The notes beneath the pieces are model-generated. The model saw nothing but the letters and a program-made list of their open reading frames with translations. It had not been told where the DNA came from and ran no database searches. A stretch of 64,000 nt of DNA from contig JACQFZ010000048.1 in the NCBI GenBank assembly GCA_016199745.1, positions 62,001 to 126,000 of the forward strand. Direction: 5' to 3'. Both the position numbers and the translations under genes were made by a program. Position 1 is the first letter of the stretch. Every line of letters begins with the position of its first letter. Below, in pieces: positions 1 to 9,229 of this stretch. The stretch comes from Gammaproteobacteria bacterium (lineage in GTDB: Bacteria > Pseudomonadota > Gammaproteobacteria > Acidiferrobacterales > Sulfurifustaceae).

Positions 1-231
1 TCAATTCCGTTGCTGGGAATATACCGAATGCGGTAGTGGCGTTCTCGAAATCAAAACCGACCATCAAGCCATGCGTGGCATGTCGGTGGTTTACGGATTT
101 ACCTCCAAGAACGCTACCGAGCTTACGATCGCGTGCTTCACGGCGAAAAAGCGGCCGCCGCTGCCGCAACGATCGCTATCGGGCTGAGCGACACAGCGAA
201 TACCAAAACAACCGTTTCCTCGTTCCACTAG
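1..231 (+). other. Leading stretch, possible broken end of an upstream gene
   Basis: No confident gene. Two overlapping reading frames look protein-like: one from base 2 containing CWEYTECGSG, and one ending at the TAG at 229-231 that contains the stretch YRAYDRVLHGEKAAAA. Together they could be the frameshifted 3' end of a gene that starts before the window, but I do not recognise the family. Only the position of the stop just ahead of the symporter start is certain. Confidence 0.2.
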
Positions 232-243
232 CAGCGCATCGAA

Positions 244-1703
244 ATGTTACTCGCGTTCGTCATCGTTTATTGGCTGATCTCCGTTGGTATCGGGTTATGG
301 GCCGCGCGTCTGGTCCACGGTACGAAAGACTATGTGATCGCCGGCCGCGCGTTGCCGCTTTATGTAGTGACGGCGACGATATTCGCCACCTGGTTCGGTT
401 CGGAGACGGTGCTCGGCATTCCCGCCACTTTCGTACGCGAGGGGATCGGCGGAATCCTCGCCGATCCTTTCGGTTCGTCGCTATGCCTGATCTTGGTCGG
501 ATTGTTCTTCGCGCGGCCGCTCTACCGAATGAATTTATTGACGATTGGTGACTACTACCGCGTCCAATACGGCCGGAGCGTCGAAACGATCACGACGGTA
601 CGCATCGTTATCTCCTACCTTGGCTGGGCAGCGGCGCAGATCACCGCCCTTGGCTTGGTGTTCAACACCATCTCGGGCGGTGCGTTGCCAATGTCGTGGG
701 GAATGGTTATCGGCGCCAGCACCGTAATGTTCTACACACTTTGGGGCGGGATGTGGGCAGTCGCGATCACCGACCTCCTGCAGATAGTGATCCTTATGCT
801 CGGCATGCTGTATGTTGGCTGGAACATCGGCGCCCATGCCGGCGGTATACCGGCGGTAATCAATCACGCTATCGATGCCGGAAAATTCGCCAATTTCTTT
901 CCCGATCATGTATCGGCGGCGGCTCTCTTGGCATTCGTTGCCGCGCTGATCACGATGATGCTCGGTTCTATCCCGCAGCAAGACATATTCCAACGCGTCG
1001 CGTCATCGAACAACGAAAGAACTGCCGGCCGGGCATCGGTACTAGGCGGCGTACTTTATTTTTGTTTCGCTTTCATCCCGATGTTTCTCGCCTATTCCGC
1101 GACACTGATCGATCCGACGGCCACCAGCGAACTTCTGGCTGACGGTAAAGCGTCGCAACACATCCTGCCCAACTTGATTCTTGGACATACACCGGTGCTC
1201 GTTCAAGTCATCTTCTTCGGTGCGCTGCTGTCTGCAATCAAAAGCTGTGCATCGGCGACGCTGTTGGCGCCGTCAGTAACGTTTACCGAAAACATCTTGA
1301 AACCAGCGTTAGGCAGAATGAGTGATCGCCAACTGTTGGGTGCGATGCGCATCGTCGTACTCGGTTTTACTTGCCTAGTGACACTATTCGCTTTGCATTC
1401 GAATTTACCGATTTACAACATCGTGGAAAATGCCTACAAAGTGACACTGGTAGGCGCGTTTGTGCCGCTCGCGTTCGGCATTTACTGGAAGCGGGCGAAT
1501 ACCAAGGTGCGCCGCTATCGATCGTGCTGGGACTTGCGACTTGGATTTTGCTTGAGGTCATCGGCGCTAATGCGTCTGCGCCGATGACGTGTCCGCCACA
1601 ACTTGCGGGGCTGGCGATGGCGTTGGTCGGTATGATTGCCGGGTCCTTGCTGCCGGCACTCTGGCCCCATCGATCTTCGAAGTTGTCGCTGCCACCGAAA
1701 TAG
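244..1703 (+). pseudogene. Sodium:solute symporter (SSS family), frameshifted near its C-terminus
   Basis: A Na+-coupled inner-membrane permease of the SSS (PutP/SglT-like) family; the substrate cannot be read from sequence. The frame opens at ATG 244 with a hydrophobic first helix, then the typical GRALPLY and ATWFGSETVLG segments and about eleven hydrophobic helices. Near 1500 the original frame leaves the family pattern and ends at 1587 with an Arg-rich tail. The next frame continues with APLSIVLGLATWILLEVIGA and a last helix, stopping at 1703. Restoring one base near 1503 (AATACCAAGG read as AATACCCAAGG) would rejoin them into one protein of about 486 residues. Either a genuine one-base deletion or a sequencing error explains this. 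The final helices would be lost if it is real. Confidence 0.75.
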
Positions 1704-1726
1704 CTCCGGCCTTCGTCAACTATCAA

Positions 1727-2134
1727 ATGGATTACAGCGTTCGCTCCATCACAGTGATGGCGACGCCGTTGTGGCGCCGCTTAAACATTTCGATCCATCC
1801 CGATTTTTCGAAAAAATTTTCGGCGATGTGGCGTATACAGGAAGACGTTTCCGCCGATACGTTGCACATCCGCGTCGAAGACGCGGCGCGCAAACGTCTG
1901 GCACCTCTGATCGCACGCAGTGCGGGTCACTACAAAGAAATAATTCCACTTGTTGAAAAAGGACGCGCGGGCGCCACGATCGTACGCCTGGCAAGTGAGC
2001 AAAACGTCGATTTGGTTGCGATGGGAGCTCACGGCACGAGTAGTTTGTCGGGACTCTTCTTCGGCACTACTACATACTATGTGGCCCGACGCGTGCATTG
2101 TTCGACGATGATCATAAAGCCGAATGAGTCCTAG
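1727..2134 (+). CDS. Universal stress protein-like (UspA fold), divergent N-terminus
   Basis: The C-terminal half matches the UspA family: an alternating strand/helix pattern, VDLVAMGAHG, and a G-x2-G-x9-G-T-like nucleotide loop spanning MGAHGTSSLSGLFFGTT, ending in a short strand CSTMIIKP. The first 45 residues after ATG 1727 do not show the usual N-terminal strand (ILVPxDFS), and the frame stays open upstream through the end of the symporter. The 5' end may therefore be degenerate or the start may be wrong. ATP-binding type Usp proteins act in the cytoplasm in stress tolerance. It follows the symporter in the same direction with a 23-bp gap. Confidence 0.5.
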   Translation: MDYSVRSITVMATPLWRRLNISIHPDFSKKFSAMWRIQEDVSADTLHIRVEDAARKRLAPLIARSAGHYKEIIPLVEKGRAGATIVRLASEQNVDLVAMGAHGTSSLSGLFFGTTTYYVARRVHCSTMIIKPNES

Positions 2135-2205
2135 TTGAGATTGACAATATCGTTAACTGTCGAAGTCTGACGCGTCATCGGTTAGCGCTCCCTAACTAGG
2201 CACAC

Positions 2206-2472
2206 CTAGACACCAGATATTCGTAGGTTTTTTCCCTCACCACTCAAGCGCTCGACACAATTACCACAAATGTCTATCTCATTAACCATCAAAGGATAGA
2301 AAAATTCCTTAACACGTTTTTGGAAATACGGCTCCTCTTTATCCAGCATCTTGGCTGGGTCGTAACCAATTTCCTGACACACTACACATTGATTTAGATA
2401 TTTTTTGAAACCTTGATATGCGCTAAGCCACTCAGTCGTTTCTTCTTCCAGTTTCATCGGATTTCCGTCCAT
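2206..2472 (-). CDS. Small hypothetical protein with two CxxC pairs
   Basis: An 88-residue acidic protein that I do not recognise. Two cysteine pairs, CVVC near residue 35 and CGNC near residue 73, could bind one zinc ion in a treble-clef-like fold. It has no signal peptide or membrane segment. Starts at ATG 2472, or at the in-frame ATG five codons later (MKLEEE); neither has a strong ribosome site. The gene is visibly more AT-rich than the symporter region, which fits an acquired or poorly conserved gene. It stands alone between convergent neighbours. Confidence 0.5.
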   Translation of the reverse strand: MDGNPMKLEEETTEWLSAYQGFKKYLNQCVVCQEIGYDPAKMLDKEEPYFQKRVKEFFYPLMVNEIDICGNCVERLSGEGKNLRISGV

Positions 2473-2979
2473 GGATAGCCTCTAACGTGATATTGCGCAA
2501 ACATCAAATGAGCGCGCGCTTCATAGGCGCTGGGTACTTGATACTGTTCCTACAATCGAGCACGAACTATAGACATATGGCAGCAATTACGTGAAATACA
2601 AATATTTTATGGGTGAATAAATTATATTTTTCCTCGTTCATATTGTGACATTCATAGTTGGGCACCGTTTACGACGAATAATCTACGACAATGAAAGCGA
2701 GTTCGCAAAGATAAACTCGCGGCTTCTATTATCGAGGACGTGAATCACGCTGTCACAGCACTGGCGCCGTTGTCGACTGGATCCGACCCGCCTCCGAATA
2801 CACGGCGATACACGCGGTACTACGCCGAATCGGGCCGGCAAGACTGCCGATCACGACCGCAGTACACGACGGTCGAAATACGGCAGTGTTTGATCTTGAC
2901 GGCCTGACCACTACTGTTCCTTTCAGAACGTCTCTGTCATTGAAATTAACTTCCTACGGTTGATTGAATTGCCGATCGC
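2473..2979. other. Intergenic stretch of about 500 bp
   Basis: No gene is supported. It begins with an AT-rich part (about 2580-2640) that may carry promoters for the small CxxC gene. A 7-bp hairpin (GCGAGTT/AACTCGC) lies near 2700. From about 2770 to 2930 the base composition returns to gene-like, but no frame is convincing. Confidence 0.4.
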
Positions 2980-5277
2980 TCACGTCAAGTGTCCAAGCGC
3001 TACCAACGCAAATGGCTGCGGTCCGTGCGGCACGTTCGAACCGACAATTTCGACCTTCCAATTGCCGATGATCGGTTGCGACACGTTCACTGCTTCGACA
3101 TTGTTTTTGGTATCGAGCTGCGTACCGCCGGCGTCCTGATTGCCCAGATAGTATTTGCCGTTCGGATCCGTGACGATCAGATTCAGGTTGTTGACCAACG
3201 TTGGCCCGGGATAATCGCTGTAAGCAAGAACGATGCGCAACGGAACTTGGTTCGATTTCACCTCGAGCACGAATGTCTGCGCTTCGCCGGTTTTGAGGCC
3301 ACGACTGACGTCGTGAAACACCGTCGTCGCCGGTTTCGCCGGTGCGAGCACCGTATCCAAATTCACGCGGCCAAATCCCTGGTGGTTGTCGAGCAACGCG
3401 CCCGCGGAAGCATAGCCCGCTAGGCGTTGGCTGCCGACGATCAAAGTGGCCTTGAGCAGTGCCGCGCTCGGACTGCGCAGACGCTTCTGCGTGCGCAGGT
3501 GCTCACGTATCAAGGCGACAGCGCCGGCGACCAGCGGCGTGGACATGCTGGTGCCTCCCATATGGAAGTAGTGTTTGCTCGGCGGGAACGCGGCCCAGGC
3601 ACGATTGTTAGCGGCGATTTGGGTCGAGCGCGTTGACAGAATGAAAGTGCCGGGCGCCACCACGTCCGGTTTAATGCGGCCGTCACGTGTCGGCCCGCGG
3701 CTGCTGAACGCGACCACCTGTGCGCCATCGTTCGCCATTGGATCGTTGTGATGTGGCGCCGCCGGATAGTCGCTCGGCCACCATTTGCCGTAGGTCTCGG
3801 TATTGAAGTTGGTTCGAGTATTTTCGCTCGCTCCAACCGTGATGCAATTCTTGGCAGTCCCCGGAGAAGTGACACTCATGGGATTGATGGCGCCGTCGCC
3901 ATCCTTGTCGGTCCCGTCATTGCCGGCCGCAACCACAACGCAAAAGGTCTTGCGCTGCCACACGAAACGATCGAGCTGTTCGCATTGCTCGTCATATTCA
4001 CCGGGATCGCCACCGCCCCAGGAGTTGGAATGGATGCGTACACCTTTGCGGTAGGCATCAGCGAACAGCACGCCGAGGTCAGTCGGCAAGCCGACCAAAA
4101 GATAACGTCCATACCGTTGCAGATCTGCCGGATTCTTCCAGTCGAGCTCTTGCTCGACCGCTTGAAACACCAGTTTTGCCTTGTGCGCTAACCCGCGGAT
4201 TGCACCGTTGACCCCCGTCAGCCCCTGACTGGCCGAACCGTCACCGAGCGCGGATCCGGCGACGTGCGTCCCGTGACCACTGTCGAGATCGGCAGCGCCA
4301 TCGTTGCCGCCCGGATTCTTTATATATTGGTTTAGGTCCGGTGTGATCGGGTAGCTTTTGATCCAGGCGACGCGGCCGGTGAAGTCGGGATGGATATGAC
4401 TAGGATCGCCGGTGTCCAGGCCGGTATCGCACACCCCGATAGTCTCGCCCTTCCCGCTCAATCCCGGAATGCTCGGCGACGGATTGCCGGCGGCGCCCAT
4501 AAGGCCGGCGGCCACATCGTTGCTTGGGCGCTTAAAGCTGCGAGAGCGAATCGCGCGGACACCGTGCACCGCAGCGAGCTGCTCAAACTGTTTTGGTTTG
4601 GTGCCCTCCGCATCGACGATCGCGACACCGGTCTTCGCATTCTGCGTTAAGACCTTGAGCCCCAGTTTCTTTATTGCCGCCACGCCGGGGCGCAGGTCAT
4701 CGGCCCCGAAGAACTGTACCGTGAAGACATTCTCTAATTTGCGAGTCCGTGGAAGCGTCGTGTCGCGCTTGCCGTCGAGCACATTCGCCACCGACGGCGA
4801 CAGACGTGCACGATGTGGCAAGTGCCCAGCCCAGCGCACAAAAGGCAACGCCGCAATCTTAGCGACCTGCTTGTCGTTTGCCCGCACGACATAAGTAAAA
4901 TTCTCATAAGGCACACGCGGCTCACCACCGGCCTGCTTCACCGATTTAAGCCAGGCGCTCTTGATCGGTCCGGCGAACTGTACCAAGTAGTGGTGCTTGC
5001 CTGCCGATAGCGGCTTCACATCGCCATACGCCGGATGCTTGTGACGTTTACCGGCAACGCCAACGCGCGGATGCGCTGTATCGATCGAGCGATCCGGTGT
5101 GCGGATAGTGTATTGGTCAGTGATATCTTCGACCGGATATTTACGCGCTAGCTCAGAAAGCGCCTCCGGTGGTCCTTGAATTAATAGAAACGCGGGATAC
5201 TTCTCGAGCGTCTTGTTGGCCTTAGCGAGCGCAGCTTGTTCCGTGCCGGTACAAAATACCTTTGCGATGTGGTCCAT
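2980..5277 (-). CDS. Subtilase (S8 family serine peptidase) with C-terminal beta-sandwich, KP-43-like
   Basis: A 765-residue subtilisin-fold peptidase. Catalytic Asp lies in IGVCDTGLDTG (about residue 281), His in SGHGTHVAGSALG (about 334), oxyanion Asn in VVAAGNDG and Ser in GGTSMSTPLVAGA (about 579). Roughly 250 N-terminal residues form a prodomain-like region, and the last 130 residues look like the jelly-roll domain of KP-43-type subtilases (DYPGPTLVNNLNL). No Sec or Tat signal is visible at MDHIAKVFCTG, so export by another route, or cytoplasmic action, must be considered. A strong site (AGGAG) lies 7 bases before ATG 5277. Single-gene unit. Confidence 0.9.
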   Translation of the reverse strand: MDHIAKVFCTGTEQAALAKANKTLEKYPAFLLIQGPPEALSELARKYPVEDITDQYTIRTPDRSIDTAHPRVGVAGKRHKHPAYGDVKPLSAGKHHYLVQFAGPIKSAWLKSVKQAGGEPRVPYENFTYVVRANDKQVAKIAALPFVRWAGHLPHRARLSPSVANVLDGKRDTTLPRTRKLENVFTVQFFGADDLRPGVAAIKKLGLKVLTQNAKTGVAIVDAEGTKPKQFEQLAAVHGVRAIRSRSFKRPSNDVAAGLMGAAGNPSPSIPGLSGKGETIGVCDTGLDTGDPSHIHPDFTGRVAWIKSYPITPDLNQYIKNPGGNDGAADLDSGHGTHVAGSALGDGSASQGLTGVNGAIRGLAHKAKLVFQAVEQELDWKNPADLQRYGRYLLVGLPTDLGVLFADAYRKGVRIHSNSWGGGDPGEYDEQCEQLDRFVWQRKTFCVVVAAGNDGTDKDGDGAINPMSVTSPGTAKNCITVGASENTRTNFNTETYGKWWPSDYPAAPHHNDPMANDGAQVVAFSSRGPTRDGRIKPDVVAPGTFILSTRSTQIAANNRAWAAFPPSKHYFHMGGTSMSTPLVAGAVALIREHLRTQKRLRSPSAALLKATLIVGSQRLAGYASAGALLDNHQGFGRVNLDTVLAPAKPATTVFHDVSRGLKTGEAQTFVLEVKSNQVPLRIVLAYSDYPGPTLVNNLNLIVTDPNGKYYLGNQDAGGTQLDTKNNVEAVNVSQPIIGNWKVEIVGSNVPHGPQPFALVALGHLT

Positions 5278-5814
5278 GGTTGATTCTCCTAGTTAAGCGT
5301 AGTAAGCATCGAATACGACCCTGCAGTTACCCTTCAAACTTTCTTGCCCCTCCGATCATTGCAACGTCGATACGCCGCCACGTGGTCGCTAGCAACACGC
5401 GCCGTCAGATCCAATGTAATCTCAGATTGGTTGTCAGCTGAATTAAATCGACGCGAGCAGCGTGCTCGTAGCAGCCTGGATTGGCGGCAACCAACAAATT
5501 GGCAATGCCGGTTCAGGACTGAATTCGCGGTGAATATTTTTGTTGATGCCGCGATAACACCGGCTCCTAGAACAAGGTGATCGCCGACGCTGACACAGCG
5601 AATGATTCTTTGCTTAGGGGAGCAAGCTTGCCCGGTAAATCCTTTTTTCGTTTCTATTTTCTCCTGCATGCTACGTCCTCGTAGCGACTTACCTAAAACA
5701 ATCGCACGGGCCGTATCCAAATTACAACGAAGGAATCGATCCTGCTGTAATTTATTATGATACTCCGCCTCGCGGCAATACCTAGGTCTTTTGTGGTACG
5801 TACGTTCGTATACT
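5278..5814. other. Intergenic/decayed stretch
   Basis: Between the subtilase start and the egtD remnant. An open minus-strand frame (5334-5720) has no family resemblance, start signal or codon pattern that I trust. The subtilase promoter should lie in the first 100 bases. Nothing else is supported. Confidence 0.35.
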
Positions 5815-6100
5815 CGCGCGATCTGTGCCTGAAATTCGCAAGCGCTACTTCGGCGCCCAGCTCGCGGCGCATGTGCGCCAGTAAATTCAGATTGAACTCG
5901 GCGGTGATGCCGGCGGCATCGTTGTAAGCGGCGTGCAGAATCGCCGGGGTTTTCTTGAGATCGACACCGATCAACAACGCACCGCCGTCCCCCAGCAGCG
6001 GACGCAAGCTGCTTAAAAACGTACGTGCATCATTCGGTTCAAAGTTGCCGATACTCGAGCCTGGGTAGAATGCGAGCCGTCGCTGGGATTTCGGTAGCCC
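5815..6100 (-). pseudogene. egtD: egtD remnant: L-histidine N-alpha-methyltransferase fragment
   Basis: Only about 90 residues of an EgtD-type (Methyltransf_33) protein survive: the conserved RRLAFYPGSSIGNFEP stretch, LLGDGGALLIGVDLKK, and AEFNLNLLAHMRRELGAE. Intact EgtD is about 320 residues and trimethylates histidine to hercynine, the first step of ergothioneine synthesis. Upstream the frame runs into unrelated sequence with a stop, and downstream of LANFRH it loses the family pattern, so both ends are gone. No egtB partner is present here. The remnant cannot encode a working enzyme. Confidence 0.75.
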
Positions 6101-6364
6101 AGAAACAGCAGAAGAACCAGGTCGTGTGTGCCAGATGCCATTTTGGTGGACGCGCATCGGGCATCGCCTGCACCCCGAAATCATCCACTACTAGCGGATC
6201 GCATAATTTCCGCCTCGCACAACGCACCGAGCGGTATGCGAAGGCTACCCGTCCAACCCCTGACCGTTTGCTCCAAAATATACCCAAAGCCACCCTACTT
6301 TCGGCAACCATTTCCTATTTTTGGACTAACCTTATTATTTAAGTTAAATGCAGGAAGATTCCGT

Positions 6365-6733
6365 ATGCAGAAAAACATAATGGTCATCGATGATTCGCGC
6401 TCTTGGCGGCTACTCGCTAAACACGCATTGAACGAAGCCGGCTACGACGTGACCGAAGCCTGTGACGGTTTAGCGGCACTTGGTGAACTTAAGGAAAAGC
6501 GGTTCGATCTGATTATCTGCGATCTGCATATGCCTAATCTGAATGGCATCGCTTTTATAAAGAAGTTAAAAACGCTTCCCGACCACCGGTTCACGCCAGT
6601 ATTAATATTGACCACGGATAACAATGATGCCAAACGACAAGAGGGATACGCTGCCGGCGCACAGGCCTGGATGACAAAGCCGTTCCCTATAGAAGACCTA
6701 ATGGTTACCGTTGCTCAGCTGTTTGCCGTTTAA
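6365..6733 (+). CDS. Single-domain response regulator (CheY-like receiver)
   Basis: A 122-residue protein that is a receiver domain alone. The acidic pocket is D9/D10 (VIDDS), the phospho-acceptor is D53 (IICDLHMP), the switch Thr is T83 or T84 and the conserved Lys is K105 (MTKPF). It has no output domain, so it would act by protein-protein contact, as CheY and Spo0F do, after phosphotransfer from an unlinked kinase. AGGAAG sits 8 bases before ATG 6365. The frame is open upstream to 6128, but without family match or ribosome site. No kinase is adjacent; the only kinase piece in the window is a remnant near 33 kb. Confidence 0.85.
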   Translation: MQKNIMVIDDSRSWRLLAKHALNEAGYDVTEACDGLAALGELKEKRFDLIICDLHMPNLNGIAFIKKLKTLPDHRFTPVLILTTDNNDAKRQEGYAAGAQAWMTKPFPIEDLMVTVAQLFAV

Positions 6734-7095
6734 TCCATCACTCGTTTTAGCTGCACCCAGATGATACTCAGCCGGCAGGGCTGAGGTACACGGCTGGCGC
6801 TCGCAGCGGTCAAGCGGCGCCGGCAAAAAGATTTCCTCGCGGATACTGCAGGAACACACACGCATATCAGCGTATTAACGACGCAGATCGGATTTCAAAA
6901 ATACCGCTCCTGCAATAGTTGGGTTATGGCTGGCGTGTAATAGACTCCCTCTCCCATCAGCGATTGCGGCGTTCGATCGCTCGTCATTTTCTTCCCGTGC
7001 AGAAGGAACGGGGTTCGAGTGCAGCGGACGCGCTCGTCACTGTGGATTCCACATCCCGATCTTTGCCTTGCTCTAAATTTGAGGAGGATAATGAT
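6734..7095. other. Intergenic leader
   Basis: Holds the leader of the Asp-box protein gene. The reading frame is open through part of it, but the only good ribosome site (GAGGAGG, 7081-7087) lies just before 7096. I saw no further feature. Confidence 0.4.
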
Positions 7096-8529
7096 ATGGA
7101 CATTATTATCAGGCAGATATTAATAAGTACATTTCTCGCAGTCGTCATCGTCACCAGCACTCACGCCGCTTCTCTCACCCTAGTCTCTGGTCCTAGTCCT
7201 TACGCTGCTTGTACCGTCGGTGGGCCAGGTGTTAATTACGTCAACGCGGAAGTCGAGCCGTGGATTGCGACGAATCCAGCCAACGAGCAGAACGTGATCG
7301 GCACATGGCAGCAAGATCGCTGGTCCAATGGCGGCTCACACGGCTTAGTCGCCGGTTTTTCGTTCGATGGTGGCGCCACCTGGGGTACGACAACGTTGCC
7401 TTTCAGCCGCTGTGCCGGCGGCGTGGATTATGAACGCGCCTCCGATCCGTGGGTCTCTATTGGGCCTGACGGTACGGCGTACGCGATCGCGATTTCGTTC
7501 AATCAATCCAACAATAACAATGCCGTGACCGCGGTGACGTCCAGCAATGGCGGGCAGACGTGGCAGAATCTGAATATCATTATCGCCAACAACGAACCGA
7601 CGACGCAGTTCTTCAACGACAAGGAATCGGTGACGGCCGATCCAAATGTGCCGGGTGTTGCTTATGCCGTATGGGATCGGCTTGAGCTACCGAACGGCAA
7701 TCCGTATGCCGATCTGCACACGGCGGCGTACCGCGGTCCGACATTTTTCTCCAAGACCATCGACGGCGGTCGGACATGGAGCACACCTCAGGTCATTGTC
7801 GATACGCCGTCGCGTCAGCAAACCATCGGTAATCAAATTGTCGTCGACCGCTCCGGCACGCTTTACAATTTCTTCAATCGCATCAAGCCGCCGTTCAATA
7901 TCACCGCGTCTAACGTAGCGTTCATCAAATCAACCGACGGCGGCACCACCTGGACCAAACCGCAGATCATTGCGCAGCTGCGTACGGTCGGTGTAACGCA
8001 TCCAAACACCGGCCAAGAGGTACGCACCGGCGACATCATCCCCGAGCCGGCGATCGATCCGAATACCGGTCAGCTTTACGTGGTATGGCAAGACTCGCGC
8101 TTCAACGGCGGGCACTACGATGAAGTGGCACTGTCCACCTCTACCAACGGTGGCACAACTTGGAGCAACCCGATCCGTGTGAACACTGCGACCGGGCGTC
8201 CGGCGTTTACGCCGTCGGTGCACGTTAGTTCTCAAGGCGTGATCGGTGTCTCGTATTACGATTTTCGTTCGCTGGCGACGGAAACTACGACACTACCGAC
8301 TGATTACTGGCTCACGACCTCGTCCAACGGCGGCGTTAGTTTCGGCAACGAAGCGCACATCGCTGGATCGTTCGACATGGCAACCGCACCCGACGCAGGT
8401 GGTTTCTTCGTTGGCGATTACGAAGGGCTGACCACTATCGGCGGTGCCTTCTTGCCGTTCTTTGTGCAGACCAACTCAGGTAATACGGCCAATCGTACCG
8501 ATGTCTACTCGACCACGGTAACGCCCTAA
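7096..8529 (+). CDS. Secreted sialidase-fold protein with Asp-box (BNR) repeats
   Basis: A 477-residue exported protein. ATG 7096 follows GAGGAGG by 8 bases and opens a clear Sec signal (hydrophobic core then STHAAS). The body holds at least six Asp-box motifs of the S-x-D/N-G-G-x-T-W type: SFDGGATW, SSNGGQTW, TIDGGRTW, STDGGTTW, STNGGTTW and SSNGGVSF. These mark a six-bladed propeller as in sialidases and related glycan-binding or hydrolysing proteins. The Arg triad of true sialidases cannot be confirmed by eye, so exo-alpha-sialidase activity is not assured. It is a single gene closed by a strong terminator. Confidence 0.85.
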   Translation: MDIIIRQILISTFLAVVIVTSTHAASLTLVSGPSPYAACTVGGPGVNYVNAEVEPWIATNPANEQNVIGTWQQDRWSNGGSHGLVAGFSFDGGATWGTTTLPFSRCAGGVDYERASDPWVSIGPDGTAYAIAISFNQSNNNNAVTAVTSSNGGQTWQNLNIIIANNEPTTQFFNDKESVTADPNVPGVAYAVWDRLELPNGNPYADLHTAAYRGPTFFSKTIDGGRTWSTPQVIVDTPSRQQTIGNQIVVDRSGTLYNFFNRIKPPFNITASNVAFIKSTDGGTTWTKPQIIAQLRTVGVTHPNTGQEVRTGDIIPEPAIDPNTGQLYVVWQDSRFNGGHYDEVALSTSTNGGTTWSNPIRVNTATGRPAFTPSVHVSSQGVIGVSYYDFRSLATETTTLPTDYWLTTSSNGGVSFGNEAHIAGSFDMATAPDAGGFFVGDYEGLTTIGGAFLPFFVQTNSGNTANRTDVYSTTVTP

Positions 8530-8537
8530 TCGACCTA

Positions 8538-8579
8538 CTCCGCAAGGCCAGCATGAGGTGCTGTCCTTGCGGAGATTTT
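8538..8579 (+). terminator. Rho-independent-type terminator after the Asp-box protein gene
   Basis: The arms CTCCGCAAGG (8538-8547) and CCTTGCGGAG (8565-8574) pair perfectly. The stem continues past one mismatch with CAGCA/TGCTG around a 5-base loop and is followed by ATTTTC. It starts 9 bases after the stop codon. Confidence 0.85.
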
Positions 8580-8616
8580 CGCGGTAACAACTATCGCTCG
8601 TTGCTGGGCGCTAGGG

Positions 8617-8991
8617 CTACCGTACGGACGCCATCATCGGTTGCACCGTCGCTGTCTCTTGGCCATGCACTAACAGAGGAATGCGCGAGCCTTCTTCTAG
8701 CAGCCGACCCAGCGCCGTGTAGTCGTCAGATTCAAGATACATAATGCCGATGACATTATTTTGCGCTCGCACTACCATCGCTCGCAGCTGCAACCACTCG
8801 CTCATGCCGGAGTGGGCGAAGCGTAGCGTAACCGAAATCGGCGCATTGACCGGTACGGTATTCACATTGAGCACGACACACGCGCCTCCTGCGCTCATGT
8901 CGAGTACTTCACCACTCAGCCAGCCCATCGGCTGAAAGTAGATACTGATATCTCCTGCAACCGGGATCCGGACGTTGTAGCGATGCTCCAT
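8617..8991 (-). CDS. PilZ domain protein (predicted c-di-GMP receptor)
   Basis: A 124-residue protein made almost entirely of a PilZ domain. The N-terminal Arg motif appears as HRYNVR (residues 3-8) and the second binding motif as DMSAGG (about residues 33-38), which together clamp c-di-GMP in characterised PilZ proteins. GGAGGAG lies a few bases before ATG 8991. A protein this small usually acts as an adaptor for motility, exopolysaccharide or secretion machinery. The gene converges with the Asp-box gene and has no operon partner, so the target is unknown. Confidence 0.88.
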   Translation of the reverse strand: MEHRYNVRIPVAGDISIYFQPMGWLSGEVLDMSAGGACVVLNVNTVPVNAPISVTLRFAHSGMSEWLQLRAMVVRAQNNVIGIMYLESDDYTALGRLLEEGSRIPLLVHGQETATVQPMMASVR

Positions 8992-9209
8992 GTGACTCCT
9001 CCTTGGCTGTTATGTTGCCGATACCGTAAACGCTACTGCAATGGGATTATGATCCACATCAAACAACTATGGCAGGATAATTTATCGATGGATATTCTAT
9101 AACGCGCGGCACCGATCACGCTGCAAACGGGTATCGGCAGGTAAATCTCTCCGACAGCCTCTTTTACCTTTAAGAAGCCCTCATCTGGCCGATTTCGCTA
9201 GGAGTTATT

Positions 9210-9227
9210 GGGGGTTAGGCAACCCCC
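9210..9227 (-). terminator. Hairpin just after the copper ATPase gene
   Basis: GGGGGTT/AACCCCC forms a 7-bp GC-rich stem with a 4-base loop, two bases past the stop codon of the ATPase. There is no T-run on its far side, so termination is plausible but weakly supported. Confidence 0.45.
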
Positions 9228-9229
9228 GG

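Noticed and set aside
535-993. Long antisense frame inside the symporter gene, and many similar shadow frames inside liu, oxidoreductase and clpV genes
   Set aside because: They follow from codon bias of the true genes and lack motifs or start signals.
1495-1510. Programmed frameshift in the SSS symporter
   Set aside because: No slippery heptamer followed by a stem or internal SD is apparent; a simple one-base loss or sequencing error is more economical.
2770-2940. Gene-like patch between the CxxC gene and the subtilase (frame containing AVFDLDG)
   Set aside because: It resembles a HAD motif only by a handful of residues; the stretch is short and has no start.
5334-5720. Open minus-strand frame of 128 codons with a short hydrophobic stretch (SVGDHLVLGAGVIA)
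   Set aside because: No family pattern beyond a few residues, no ribosome site, and basic, Cys-rich ends typical of random frames.
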